A DNA stretch of 64,000 bases from Kalmanozyma brasiliensis GHG001 (taxonomy: Eukaryota; Basidiomycota; Ustilaginomycetes; Ustilaginales), in contig NW_015961988.1 of the NCBI RefSeq assembly GCF_000497045.1, forward strand, positions 620,001 to 684,000, written 5' to 3'. How positions within the stretch are numbered: the first letter of the stretch is position 1; each line of letters opens with the position of its first letter. Of this stretch, positions 20,883 to 30,231 are shown piece after piece. A program made the translations under genes and the position numbers. The notes under the pieces were generated by a model that had not been told where the DNA came from, made no database searches, and was given only the letters and a program-made list of their open reading frames with translations.

Positions 20883-21434
20883 TGCATGCTCGTCGGTGGC
20901 CGCTGAACCGGCTTTCGATGGCCACGATCAAGCAAGTGGGGTCGAGTGTGTACCTCTGACACTCTCGCGCGGTATGCACAGCTGCTACGATCCGAGCGCG
21001 GCGCAGGAGGTCTGCCTGGGGTAATCCGAGAGCGTTGGTGGCTGCAGGTGGTGGTTGAGTGTGTAGGATCAAGCCGTTGGACCTCTCAAAGTCACATTCC
21101 CACGCTGCGTCGGAACATGCGTGTTTGTGGAGGTGCACGGCTCGTCCGACGTTGAAACACCGCTTTTTTGTCCACGCCGAACCCTGAACCTTCCTAAAGT
21201 CACATCACAGCGTCGGCTATCCCGGCGAGTTGAACATCAATGCATCAGATCGGTCTCGCGGCTTCACGAGATCCTAACCTCACGCAATCGCATCGGTCAA
21301 GGCGCCGGCTGCGCAAGCAATGCGGCTCGCAACCATCAAGACGGTTTGCTAAGCTCACTCCCATACGCCTCCAACCTCGACCGGGATCCGGAATGGAGAC
21401 GCATGGCAATGAGAGCTGAGACGTCCCAGCTAGC
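20883..21434. other. Divergent promoter region
   Basis: 552 bp between the starts of the Sac/5-phosphatase (minus) and F-box (plus) genes. No gene is visible. No clear TATA box on either strand. Confidence 0.55.
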
Positions 21435-23546
21435 ATGAGCCATCTCGAGCCCCTCCTCAGCGACGGACGCCATCACAAAAGAGCTCGTAAGCACTCGTTA
21501 TCCCAACTCATGACGCAAAAGATCGATCCGAGCGGCGCCTTGCCGCCAGAGACTTTCTCCTACCTCCTCAGCTTCCTCGAACCACCGGCACTAGCACGCT
21601 GTTTGCAAGTCAGCAGCGCATGGAACGCGATTTGCACCGATGAAGCGCTTTGGAGGGATCAAGCCATCCGACTCGGATACTGTCAGTCCGAGCGCCAAGC
21701 TGAGGAGCGATCCAGCGGTATCCGGGTCGTCGCTACCGTGCTGCAAAAGTACGAGGCTTCCGTCGGTCAAGCCGAGGCAGAGTATCTGCTGCAAGCCACC
21801 ATACAGCGATACCGGTCCAGAAACACCACATCCTACTTTGACGATTGCCACACATGGCGCTCGCTCTGCTGCCTGCTGTGGCGCCTCGATTGCAATTGGT
21901 CGGCGAAGGATACGACGGGTCTCGAGAGGACACGAGCCGCCTCGCCGTCGCCAAATGCTGACGACACCGAAGCGGAAAGATCAGAGTCCGAGACCGCCTC
22001 ATCGGACCGAGAAGAGCAGCCAGGATCGAGTGAATCTGACACAAAGCCATATCTGCTACCCCGCCGCCGCGTTCTACATGAAAAGATGTGCGGAACCGGC
22101 GTCTGGAGATGCAAGATCGACCCGGAAGAACGCACCTACATCGTCACGGGTCAACACGGCGGCATCCAAGTCTTTGACCATACCACCGAGACTCTGCTCT
22201 GGCATATCGCCCGAACGGCCACGAGGGCCAATCCGCATCTCGAGTTTTCGCGCGGCTGGATGATCTTTGACCGTCCCGGCATCGGTCACTTCGAAGTGTG
22301 GCGTCGCGAAAGCCTGGTGCCAGACCTCGGACGCCCACCTGACCGCGGGCATTACCAGCGCTTCGCGGTCCTCAGCTCGACCCGGCCGATCCGAGCGTAT
22401 CGCTTTCAGTTCCCCTACCTCTGCGCTGCGAGCCAGGATGGCTTCATCCTCATCTGGGACGTGCCGCAACAGGAACTCGTCGAGACGATCGACTTTCGAG
22501 ACTCGCCGCATCGCGGAGGTAACATCAACTATATCGATTTCGACGACGAGTTTGTCTTTCTCAACGGTCTTGGAGCGAAGTCGGTCTCGGTTTTCTCGCG
22601 CCGCACTAAACGTCTCGTATGGAACATGGGCCAGCACTTTGCGGCCGGCCAACCACCGCCCACAACATGGCGCCTTGAGCCGCTCGACAAGTCTGCATTC
22701 CCCGAGAACGCCTTCGTCCGGCAGCAGCTAGTCAGAGCACCACCAAATCTCTGGCAGGCAGGGCCCAACAGCATGAACTGGGCACAGCTCACCATGACAC
22801 CTTACCAGATCTGGTCGGCGGTTCACCCGGATCTCAAGACAAAAACACTCCTCGTGCTGGGACAAGGAACGGTGCTGCTCATCCGTGACTACAAGAAGTT
22901 CTTCAACAATCCCACCAAGCCACCGGGGCTCTTTGTCGAGATCGAGTTTCAGAATCTCGAAGAGTACTACCGGCAGTACATTGTCGGCGGTGTCGACGAA
23001 GAGGTGTCGGATCTGGGCTGGAACAATCCGCGCATGTGGGAGACGCTCGGCGATGCGCAGCTGACGGTGCACGAGGGCAGAGCTGTGGTGGTCAACGACC
23101 GCGCGCTGATCCTCGATCTGTGCTCCGAGACATTCGCGCAAGAGGACAGCGTCGAGAACACCGCTGCTCAGAATCAGACGCAGATGCAGATGGAAGAATC
23201 TTCGTCGTCTGAGCCAGCAGAGCAGCCTCACGACAACGACGGCGACACAGATAGCACCGACACAAGTGCAGTCCATGCTGAGCCGGTACCTCCTCCAATC
23301 ACGGTCTACTGCGAGTTGAATCGCTCACCACGAGACTCGTACCGACAGTGCAGCAGTCTGCAGATGGACGAGGTCGGAGTCTACCTCACCGCCGACCGAG
23401 ATGCCTTTGGCGAGATGTACTGGGGTGGAGTCTTTGATACTCTGAGCGATGGCAAGCGGCAGCTTCTGCACCTTGACTCCTCAGCGCGAGCAGGAGAGGG
23501 AACCGAGGGATATCGTACGCCGGAAGATGTGCCCCGCGAAATGTAA
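21435..23546 (+). CDS. F-box protein with WD/quinoprotein-like C-terminal domain
   Basis: A 703-aa single-exon frame from the ATG at 21435. Residues ~34-80 form an F-box (LPPETFSYLLSFLEPPALAR, then WNAICTDEALWRDQA), the Skp1-binding element of SCF ubiquitin ligases. After an acidic Ser/Glu linker (~170-205), residues ~215-420 show repeated strand patterns of a beta-propeller (TYIVTGQHGGIQVFDHTTE; AASQDGFILIWDVPQQELVE; RRTKRLVWNMGQ), with WD-like units ending in IWD. A further acidic Gln/Glu-rich low-complexity segment lies near 575-620. It probably recruits a substrate through the propeller for SCF ubiquitination. The substrate is unknown. It converges on the V-ATPase subunit e gene with a 186-bp spacer. 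Confidence 0.88.
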   Translation: MSHLEPLLSDGRHHKRARKHSLSQLMTQKIDPSGALPPETFSYLLSFLEPPALARCLQVSSAWNAICTDEALWRDQAIRLGYCQSERQAEERSSGIRVVATVLQKYEASVGQAEAEYLLQATIQRYRSRNTTSYFDDCHTWRSLCCLLWRLDCNWSAKDTTGLERTRAASPSPNADDTEAERSESETASSDREEQPGSSESDTKPYLLPRRRVLHEKMCGTGVWRCKIDPEERTYIVTGQHGGIQVFDHTTETLLWHIARTATRANPHLEFSRGWMIFDRPGIGHFEVWRRESLVPDLGRPPDRGHYQRFAVLSSTRPIRAYRFQFPYLCAASQDGFILIWDVPQQELVETIDFRDSPHRGGNINYIDFDDEFVFLNGLGAKSVSVFSRRTKRLVWNMGQHFAAGQPPPTTWRLEPLDKSAFPENAFVRQQLVRAPPNLWQAGPNSMNWAQLTMTPYQIWSAVHPDLKTKTLLVLGQGTVLLIRDYKKFFNNPTKPPGLFVEIEFQNLEEYYRQYIVGGVDEEVSDLGWNNPRMWETLGDAQLTVHEGRAVVVNDRALILDLCSETFAQEDSVENTAAQNQTQMQMEESSSSEPAEQPHDNDGDTDSTDTSAVHAEPVPPPITVYCELNRSPRDSYRQCSSLQMDEVGVYLTADRDAFGEMYWGGVFDTLSDGKRQLLHLDSSARAGEGTEGYRTPEDVPREM

Positions 23547-23732
23547 GCCTTGGAGCATGCAGGCGTCCCTAGCGTTATCTTTCGTCTGTGTCTCTTCTGT
23601 GTGAGAGTTGAACTGAAGTCGAGTCTGTGGTTGCGAGCGGGAGAATAATGTACAGTGCGGCACGTCCGTGTGCTGTGGATGCGTGCGGCGATAGGATGCG
23701 AAAGGAGACGAGAGGAGGTTCCGTTGAGTGGC

Positions 23733-24172
23733 TTAGTGCTCGAGGAAGCGGACGTCGCCTCGCTTTGGCTCTGTTGTCGTGAAGCAAGGAGGAGCAGAAA
23801 TACCATCAGTCGCTGCTCTTCTGTCGATAGTTGAACCATTGACGTTGCCAGATCCCTATGCCGTTGGATCGAGATCGTTGCTGATTCGTGATACTCACTG
23901 ACGATCGGATGCAACTGCGCCATGTAGATGATGAACCACATGAGGTACATGCATGTCAATGCTAGCGTCACCGATGTGCGGATCAGTCTGTAGCAGAGAA
24001 ACGAGCAAGAAGCAGAGCAGAGCATCAGCATACGATGCCTAGCGAGAGAGAGAGAAGTATCCAGAGGACGAAGCACCTACACTTGATTTGGCCCCTTGGG
24101 TGTTGTGACCCAAACGGCGCTGCTCGCCCCCGCGGCGATGAGGAACACCCAAATGACTGTCCAGCCCGACAT
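23733..24172 (-). CDS. VMA9: V-type proton ATPase subunit e (Vma9-like), three exons
   Basis: The predicted exons are 24172-24081, 23987-23899 and 23812-23733, giving 86 aa. Exon 1 encodes the first membrane helix and the PKGPNQ motif typical of subunit e (MSGWTVIWVFLIAAGASSAV). Exon 2 encodes the second helix, ending MAQLHPIV, as in fungal and animal subunit e. Donors are GTAGGT and GTGAGT; acceptors are ACAG and GCAG. The third exon (short polar tail ending VRFLEH) is the least certain, because a second CAG nearby and read-through of the intron are also possible. Subunit e is a small two-helix component of the Vo membrane sector of the vacuolar proton pump. The size matches the family (70-90 aa). 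No single open frame spans the gene, so simple ORF calling misses it. Confidence 0.83.
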
Positions 24173-24583
24173 CTTGACTCTATGTGTGCACTTGTCGTAC
24201 GGCGCAACGTGGGAATTCCGACTCTCGTGCGCTGCGGGGCGGTGATGCGACGAAGGAAGGGAGTGATGGCAGAGATGGTGTGGTTGACAGGGGCTGTCGA
24301 GGTGTGATAAAGTTGAAGTGTGAGTGCGTGCGTTGCAGCTTTGACGCGCATCGGGAGCCGATTCGCAACCAGAAAAGGGGAGAGGGCTGGCTTGTGCGTG
24401 GGTTGTCAGCCAAATCCGCTGCGCATCTTTTTGCTGCAGCACGACGTAGCCTCTGCCGAAGATTCGCCGTGGAGGTTGGTTCCGCTCATCAGACCTTGAC
24501 CCACTCCTCTCTGCTGCTTTCTTCTCTCACTACCACGATCATCGTCGAACTGAAGACTGATCACCCCTCAATTCGACTTCAAC
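24173..24583. other. Divergent promoter region
   Basis: 411 bp between the starts of the V-ATPase subunit e gene (minus) and the beta-hydroxyacid dehydrogenase gene (plus). No gene seen. The last ~70 bases are CT-rich leader. Confidence 0.55.
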
Positions 24584-25690
24584 ATGGCCTCTCACTCGCA
24601 CCTCGGCGGCGCCGCCGACATGGCCAACGTCAACATCCCCTACAGCACGCCCAGCACCCCTCATCCGCAGCACCAGGTCGGCTGGATCGGTCTCGGCAAC
24701 ATGGGCATCAAGATGGCAGCCAACTTGGCCAAGCACATGCGCGAAATGTCGCCTCCGCTCCCGCCTCTGCTCGTCTACAACCGCACCCCCTCGAAAGCCC
24801 AGGCGCTGGAAAAGGAGCTGTCCGGGCTGGTGAAAGCCGTCGACTCGGTCGAAGCCATCGGTACGCGCTGCGATCTCATCTTCACCTCTCTCTCGGACGA
24901 CGATGCTGCCGAATCGATCTACGATGCTCTCCTCCAAGCCGAAGAGAAGCGCGTGGGTAAGCATGCTCAGGAGCGAATCAGTTCCGGCTTCTCGACGCTT
25001 CTCGTGGACACCTCCACCCTTTACCCCGCAACCACCGGCAAGCTCGAACGCAAGATCTCCGCCCTGCCCAAACGTCACTTTGTCGCCGCGCCCGCCTTTG
25101 GGCCTCCACCCATGGCCGCGACGGCCAAGCTAGTCTTCGCCGTCGCTGGCCCGTACAACTCGAAAAAGTTCGCCTCGCAATTCCTCGTCCCGGCGATGGG
25201 ACGCAAAATCATGGACTTCGGCTCCAACCCCGAACGCGCTGCGTCATTCAAACTCATCGGCAACAGCATCATCGTCTCGACCATCGAGATGCTCTCCGAG
25301 ACCATGACTTTGGCGGACAAAACCGGCGTTGGAAGCGATCGCGTCTACGAGTGGTTGCAAGAATTCTACCCCGCCCCCTCCGCATTGGGCTACGGCAAGA
25401 AGATCCTCGATAGCAATTTTCAGGGTGAAAATGGGTTCACGTTGAATGGTGGCATCAAGGATGCGAGTCACATTATCAAGTTGGGCGAAAGTGTGGATTG
25501 TCCTTTGCCGATCATCGAGTTGGCTCGACAGCATATGGTTAGTGCCAGGGCGATCGGTGGCGCGAATTTGGATTGGAGCAGTTTGAGCGCCGGCTTTAGG
25601 GTCACGGCGGGGGTGGAACCGTTTGAGAAGAAGGAGATGCTCAAAAAGTGGGCTCAGGAGGAGGGGAAGCAGGGCGGTCCGTCGTCCTAG
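24584..25690 (+). CDS. Beta-hydroxyacid dehydrogenase, 3-hydroxyisobutyrate dehydrogenase-like
   Basis: A 368-aa single-exon protein. A Rossmann dinucleotide-binding loop GLGNMG is at residues 36-41. The substrate motif region follows (LLVDTSTLYPATTGKLER, with the expected D-x-S/T), then PAFGPPPMAATAKL, equivalent to the family's PVSGG-like loop. The C-terminal helical domain carries the candidate catalytic Lys at residue 223 in SFKLIGNSI. The family oxidises small beta-hydroxyacids with NAD(P)+ (3-hydroxyisobutyrate, tartronate semialdehyde, 6-phosphogluconate-like substrates); which one is used here is not readable. There is no obvious mitochondrial presequence (the N-terminus is MASHSHLGGAADMAN), so a cytosolic enzyme of the wider family is more likely than the mitochondrial valine-pathway enzyme. 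It converges on RAD21 with a 147-bp spacer. Confidence 0.88.
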   Translation: MASHSHLGGAADMANVNIPYSTPSTPHPQHQVGWIGLGNMGIKMAANLAKHMREMSPPLPPLLVYNRTPSKAQALEKELSGLVKAVDSVEAIGTRCDLIFTSLSDDDAAESIYDALLQAEEKRVGKHAQERISSGFSTLLVDTSTLYPATTGKLERKISALPKRHFVAAPAFGPPPMAATAKLVFAVAGPYNSKKFASQFLVPAMGRKIMDFGSNPERAASFKLIGNSIIVSTIEMLSETMTLADKTGVGSDRVYEWLQEFYPAPSALGYGKKILDSNFQGENGFTLNGGIKDASHIIKLGESVDCPLPIIELARQHMVSARAIGGANLDWSSLSAGFRVTAGVEPFEKKEMLKKWAQEEGKQGGPSS

Positions 25691-25837
25691 TCCTCAACCT
25701 CAATACATTCATTCTGTTCCGAACCGAGGCTGTGGATCATGTGTGTGATTGACAAACGAGTGCAGAAAAGCTAGGCGTACATGAGGGACGACAAACATGC
25801 TGAATCAGAAAAGTGCAGATGGTGTGGATGGACCGGC

Positions 25838-27946
25838 TCAAGCTGCGGTCGCCTGCGTCGCCTGGGTTGCCGGGGCGGAAGCGTTCCACAGCTTGTCCTT
25901 AGCGCCGACCTTGATGTCTCCGTACGCCTCGTCCTGCTGGAGCTTGACGCAGTCCTTGGTGCCCAGCACGAGCATCTCGAAGAAGAACCCGGCGGCGGCA
26001 CGACGCGATGCGTTGGTCGAGATCTTTTGGAACGACAGCTTCTTCTCCTCCGCCTCATCGAGTTCGACGAAGCGCGACTCCTCCTCGGTAGTGGGGGAGA
26101 GCTGCGAGCGGACGACGCGGAGGGCGCGGACGGTGCTCTTAGCCCAACCCTTGGTGGAGGCTTCTGCGTCCTCCGAGGCACGCAGTTGCGAGGCGGCCTC
26201 TTCGTTGGCGTTCGACTCTTCCGTGGGTCGGACGTCGAAGACCGCCAAAGGGTTCGTCGAGCTCACAGCCATCGAGTCGACCCCGTCGTCCGCTTCGGGC
26301 GTCGACATCCTCGACAGTGCAGGCAGACGACCCGTCACATCTCCCTCCGCATCGGCTTCCAACTCGGCCCGACTCTTGCGCGACGACCTTCGCAGCCCCT
26401 CATCGAGGTCCATGCCAGGCACGTCAAATCCTCCATCGCCAAAATCAAACCCAGACTGGTCCATGTCCATCCCGCCAAAGCCAACACTATCCCTCCCTGC
26501 CTCGGCACGACGCGCAACACCCATATCGTCGTACATGTCCTCGCCCAGTCGCGCACGCTTGTTCGGCCCCTCCTCCTCGCCCAACGCCGCCGCCCGTCGT
26601 CGTCGCATCGCACCCAGGTCAAAGGTGAACATCTCGCTCAGCTCGCTCGTCAGACCGGCGGGACCAATGAACTGTGCGCTCTTGTCCTTGTTGGAGGGGT
26701 CGGCGAAGGGCATAAAGTGCGCAAAGGGGTCTTCGCGGATGGTGAGCAGTCGGAGGTAGGCACGCGAGCGAGGCAGGTAGCTTTGCTCGGCGAGGATGTC
26801 AGAGAGGTTGGCGGCTTGGCCGACGCCTTGGCTGAGACCCTGGCTGAGACCGCCGAGTTGGGCGTCGGGCAGCTCGGTGCGCGCGTCGACGATCTGCTTG
26901 CGCGCTTTGGCCTGGCGGGTGGCCGCTTCGTCTGCTTGGCGCTGTTGGGCGACATCGCGGATGCGCGCGGCGGTACGCGGGGTCATGTCGGCCATAGCGA
27001 GGGCCATGCTGTGGTCGCCAGGTGGCGGTGTGACTTGGCGATCAAGATCCATGGGTGCATCGAGACCGAGATCGAGCCCGTCATCGCCCAATCCGAGGTC
27101 GAGCCCGTCGCCGCCGAGGTCAAAGTCGGGCATGCCGATGCTGGGCGCCTGCGAGCCGCCGGCCGAGCCAAGCGTGATGTCGTTGTCCATGCCGAGGTTG
27201 AGCATCGATGCTACCGATTGACGACCTGCTTCGCTGGGAGCGTCACGACCGACACCGATGCTGAGCGAGTCATCTTCCGGAAGAGGATCGCCGTTCTCGT
27301 CGACGAGCTGACCAGCTTCGTTTCGGCGACCCTCGACGTCGGGCAGATCGTCCTCGAGACCGAGATCGAGGCCTCCATCTGGGTCAAAGTCCTGCGAGTG
27401 GATGCCGTCGATGCCGGAAGAGACATCGAAAGCGTCATCGAAGGCACTGTAGTCCACGGTCGGGAGGGTGATGTCGGCGGCGCGTGCGGTGTATGCAGTC
27501 GGGTTGTCGGCGAGCTTCTTGGCCTTCTTGGCAGCGAGCTTCTCAAAGTCGATGTCGTAGTCATTCATCGCCTGGTCGGGGAGCAGGATGTCGAGGTCGG
27601 TGCGGATGTCGGGGAGCGTGATGGCGTTTCTCGAAATGTTGAGCTGGTCGCTGGTCATGTCGACGGCACCGGAGCGGAAGGCCATCTTGATCTTGAGCAG
27701 CGCTTCGTTGCAGTCTTCGAGGAGATATTTTGCTTTGCGCGAGTAGATGCGGACGACACCGAGCAGGAGCTGACCCGAAAGACGGAGCGCCATGGGGACG
27801 ACTTCCTGGCCCATGATGGCACTGACACTCTTTTCGATGTTGGTCTGGAGGAATTGCGTCTTGCTGATCTTGCGCTCCCAGTGCGCAGCGAGCCAGACAC
27901 GAGCCAGCGGCCCGCGCTTGGCAAGGATGACGTCGCTATAGAACAT
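25838..27946 (-). CDS. RAD21: Cohesin kleisin subunit Rad21/Scc1
   Basis: A 702-aa single-exon protein. The N-terminal Rad21/Rec8 domain (MFYSDVILAKRGPLARVWLA, about 1-105) binds the Smc3 head, and the C-terminal winged helix (AAAGFFFEMLVLGTKDCVKL, about 630-690) binds Smc1. Together they close the cohesin ring that holds sister chromatids. The acidic, Gly/Asp-rich middle carries two separase-like sites, DVEGRR (203-208) and PSEAGR (237-242). The sequence fits mitotic Rad21 better than meiotic Rec8 because of the well-conserved termini and the length, but this is inference. It is regulated at the protein level by separase cleavage and phosphorylation in known homologues. All family features appear intact. 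Confidence 0.95.
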   Translation of the reverse strand: MFYSDVILAKRGPLARVWLAAHWERKISKTQFLQTNIEKSVSAIMGQEVVPMALRLSGQLLLGVVRIYSRKAKYLLEDCNEALLKIKMAFRSGAVDMTSDQLNISRNAITLPDIRTDLDILLPDQAMNDYDIDFEKLAAKKAKKLADNPTAYTARAADITLPTVDYSAFDDAFDVSSGIDGIHSQDFDPDGGLDLGLEDDLPDVEGRRNEAGQLVDENGDPLPEDDSLSIGVGRDAPSEAGRQSVASMLNLGMDNDITLGSAGGSQAPSIGMPDFDLGGDGLDLGLGDDGLDLGLDAPMDLDRQVTPPPGDHSMALAMADMTPRTAARIRDVAQQRQADEAATRQAKARKQIVDARTELPDAQLGGLSQGLSQGVGQAANLSDILAEQSYLPRSRAYLRLLTIREDPFAHFMPFADPSNKDKSAQFIGPAGLTSELSEMFTFDLGAMRRRRAAALGEEEGPNKRARLGEDMYDDMGVARRAEAGRDSVGFGGMDMDQSGFDFGDGGFDVPGMDLDEGLRRSSRKSRAELEADAEGDVTGRLPALSRMSTPEADDGVDSMAVSSTNPLAVFDVRPTEESNANEEAASQLRASEDAEASTKGWAKSTVRALRVVRSQLSPTTEEESRFVELDEAEEKKLSFQKISTNASRRAAAGFFFEMLVLGTKDCVKLQQDEAYGDIKVGAKDKLWNASAPATQATQATAA

Positions 27947-29025
27947 GGCGGAGATGCTAGAGTGCGATTGTGGAGGTGATTGCGGGTATCAAAGGTGGTA
28001 GAACAGGATCGATGCGACGATCTCGGTGCTGAAGGATGGCTTTGGAAGCGCTACTGACGAAGTTGCGTTCGTCTAGAGCCGATTGTGATGACTCTGTCTT
28101 AGATTCGTTGGTCAGAGGCTGCTCGTCCCGAAGGTTGGACGATCTGCCAGCCTTGAGGGATGCGTCGCCGATGCCGCCTGCGCTTCGTGGATAGCGAGTA
28201 GGGAATTTGGAGTCGTGCCTTTCTATGGGATGCAACCAGATTGTAGAAGTGGGTAAGACTGGTCGAGAAAGGAGAGGATGGTGGAAGAGACAGCGATGGA
28301 AGCGATAGGCTGAATCACTGGATGGATGGATAGAAGGCCAAGGCTGCAGGCGCAGGTGGAAATGCGAGAGCGGATGCGGATGTCTCGCGAAATTGCACGA
28401 CACGAGAGGCAAAAGCGTGTGCGCGTTTGGGTGGAGCGTGGGAGCAGAGCAAGAGAGTCAGCGCCTAACTTCTACTTGGGCTGAGCCTGGAATTTCTCTC
28501 GATTTTGGCTCAGCCGCGTCTACCAGCCTACTCAACGCGACGGACCCTTCTGTGACTCCAGCTCGCCGACGAAGCGTTAGATGGCGCAGGATCTTGATCG
28601 AGATTGGGGCAAAGGAGGCCATCTGTGGTGGTGTCACTCAAGCTCACGCTTTGCCAGCACACACGCTGCTGCTCACACATAAGCTTCGCCTCTGGCTTTG
28701 GGTTGGTGTGTGTGTCACGCTGTCACGGTAGATCCGACGGTGTTCTCACGGTCAAGCTTTGCTTTCTCACGATCCACAAAGCTTGTTGGCGATGCAGACG
28801 AGTTGTAGGAGACGCATCGTCGCTCCACTTGCCGATATCATCTGTCGCCTCCGCTCGAAAGCGGAACAGCCGATGACGCAAGGCCAGACACGGGCTTGAC
28901 AGATCTGTCATCAGCACGGAAGAGCCTTGAGTGTGTTCCGGGCCACACGTTTGAGCACCACGGTTGAAAGTAATGTCCATTGTAATGTCCTGATGGTGAG
29001 AGAAGATGTCATACCAGTGGAGGCA
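27947..29025. other. Intergenic region, no gene seen
   Basis: About 1.1 kb between the RAD21 start and the stop of the disordered-protein gene, both on the minus strand. It contains the RAD21 promoter and short GGAT-type repeats near 28315-28335. Open frames here (for example 27957-28412 minus) have no recognisable features. Confidence 0.55.
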
Positions 29026-30231
29026 TCATGCCTGCTGCGCCTTCATCCGGGGAGCCGGTGATCGGTCCTGAAAGGGCGCCATGGACCTAGCACCTTGGGA
29101 GATGCCATTAGGAGGGCCTGCATACGAGTCGATCGGATTGCGGTTGCCAGCGCGTGCTCTGGCCATGTTCTGGGAGAGCAGCGTCGCTTTCGGCAGATCC
29201 GGCATCGGAGGCATCGTACGAGTCGAGCCGCGAGGAGGTCCCATGTCCGGACGGCTGTTGGACCGGCTGCCTTGGGGACGAGCTGAGCCCTGACCGTCTG
29301 CCCTGTTGTCGCTTCGGCGGTCACGATGCGATCGACTGCGTTGATCCTCGACAGGCGGCCTCGACCGCGATTGGCCTCTGTCTTGAGAAAGGCGCCTGTT
29401 GGTCGGAGGCGGTGCCTGCACGATCGGCATGGGTCCTGGTCGTCTTTGACCGGGCATAAGTGCAGCGGGGACAGTCCTGGTGTTGGTCTGCGCAACCGCA
29501 TCGACAGTCGAGGTCGGGACGATGATGACACGGTCCGGGCCCGACACACGCACAGCCTGGTATCCATCGCTTTGGGAAGGTCTCGCCAGCGGATAGACGC
29601 TCGGCTTGGAAGACCTGCTCTTGCTTGATCGCGAGCGAGCCTCCTCCTTGTCCTGCAGTGTAGCTGTGGACGAGTTCCAGTTGCGCTCATCTGCCTCTGC
29701 CTTGGATGAAGTGCGCGCCTGCTTGGGCCGTGACTTGGCGGCTTTGGGCGTGGGTCGAGGGAGGGGAGGGGGTGCGTGGAACGATTCGGAGCTGCTGCCC
29801 GCCTGTTCAAGCCTCGGATAGCCCGTCTTGCCATTGCGCTCCGAGTGCGTTGGCGTTCGGAAGGCCACCTTCCGCGCCTGTCGCTCGCTGCTCTTGCGTG
29901 CTTCAGGCGCGTCGACAAAGTGCTGATCGCTCGACGATCGCGGCGAAGGCTTGGAAAGGCGATTGTCTGACTTGGTCCGGCGTCCGACTGGCTCAGCGCG
30001 ACGCCTCTGTGCATCGGTTGCGGGATCACTGCGAGTCCGGTCGCGGGTCAACGACGATCTCAATGGAGCTCGAGGCTCTTTGTCGTAAGAGGTTGCCTTG
30101 GACGATCGCTGGTCCGATGATGTGGCTTTCGAGTCATTCTTGTCGTCGCCAGCTGGTGCCTCGCTCTTGAGAGGCACGCCCAACAGCACCGAGAAGAAGC
30201 CAGGGCTGTCCTTTTTGGGTACTTGCGCCAT
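29026..30231 (-). CDS. Intrinsically disordered hypothetical protein
   Basis: A 401-aa single-exon frame (MAQVPKKDSPGFFSVLLGVP at the start) that I do not recognise. The first ~20 residues hold the only hydrophobic patch. The rest is rich in Ser, Arg, Pro, Lys and Gln, with RS/SR-type stretches (SRSSKSRSSKPS) and proline runs (APPPLPRPTPKA). A short ordered-looking strand motif (YQAVRVSGPDRVIIVPTST) lies near residues 224-242. There is no signal peptide or membrane helix. The C-terminus is Met/Pro/Arg-rich. The composition suggests an RNA-, cytoskeleton- or scaffold-type disordered protein, but this is only inference. The long open frame with consistent codon use on this strand supports it as a real gene. 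Confidence 0.65.
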   Translation of the reverse strand: MAQVPKKDSPGFFSVLLGVPLKSEAPAGDDKNDSKATSSDQRSSKATSYDKEPRAPLRSSLTRDRTRSDPATDAQRRRAEPVGRRTKSDNRLSKPSPRSSSDQHFVDAPEARKSSERQARKVAFRTPTHSERNGKTGYPRLEQAGSSSESFHAPPPLPRPTPKAAKSRPKQARTSSKAEADERNWNSSTATLQDKEEARSRSSKSRSSKPSVYPLARPSQSDGYQAVRVSGPDRVIIVPTSTVDAVAQTNTRTVPAALMPGQRRPGPMPIVQAPPPTNRRLSQDRGQSRSRPPVEDQRSRSHRDRRSDNRADGQGSARPQGSRSNSRPDMGPPRGSTRTMPPMPDLPKATLLSQNMARARAGNRNPIDSYAGPPNGISQGARSMAPFQDRSPAPRMKAQQA

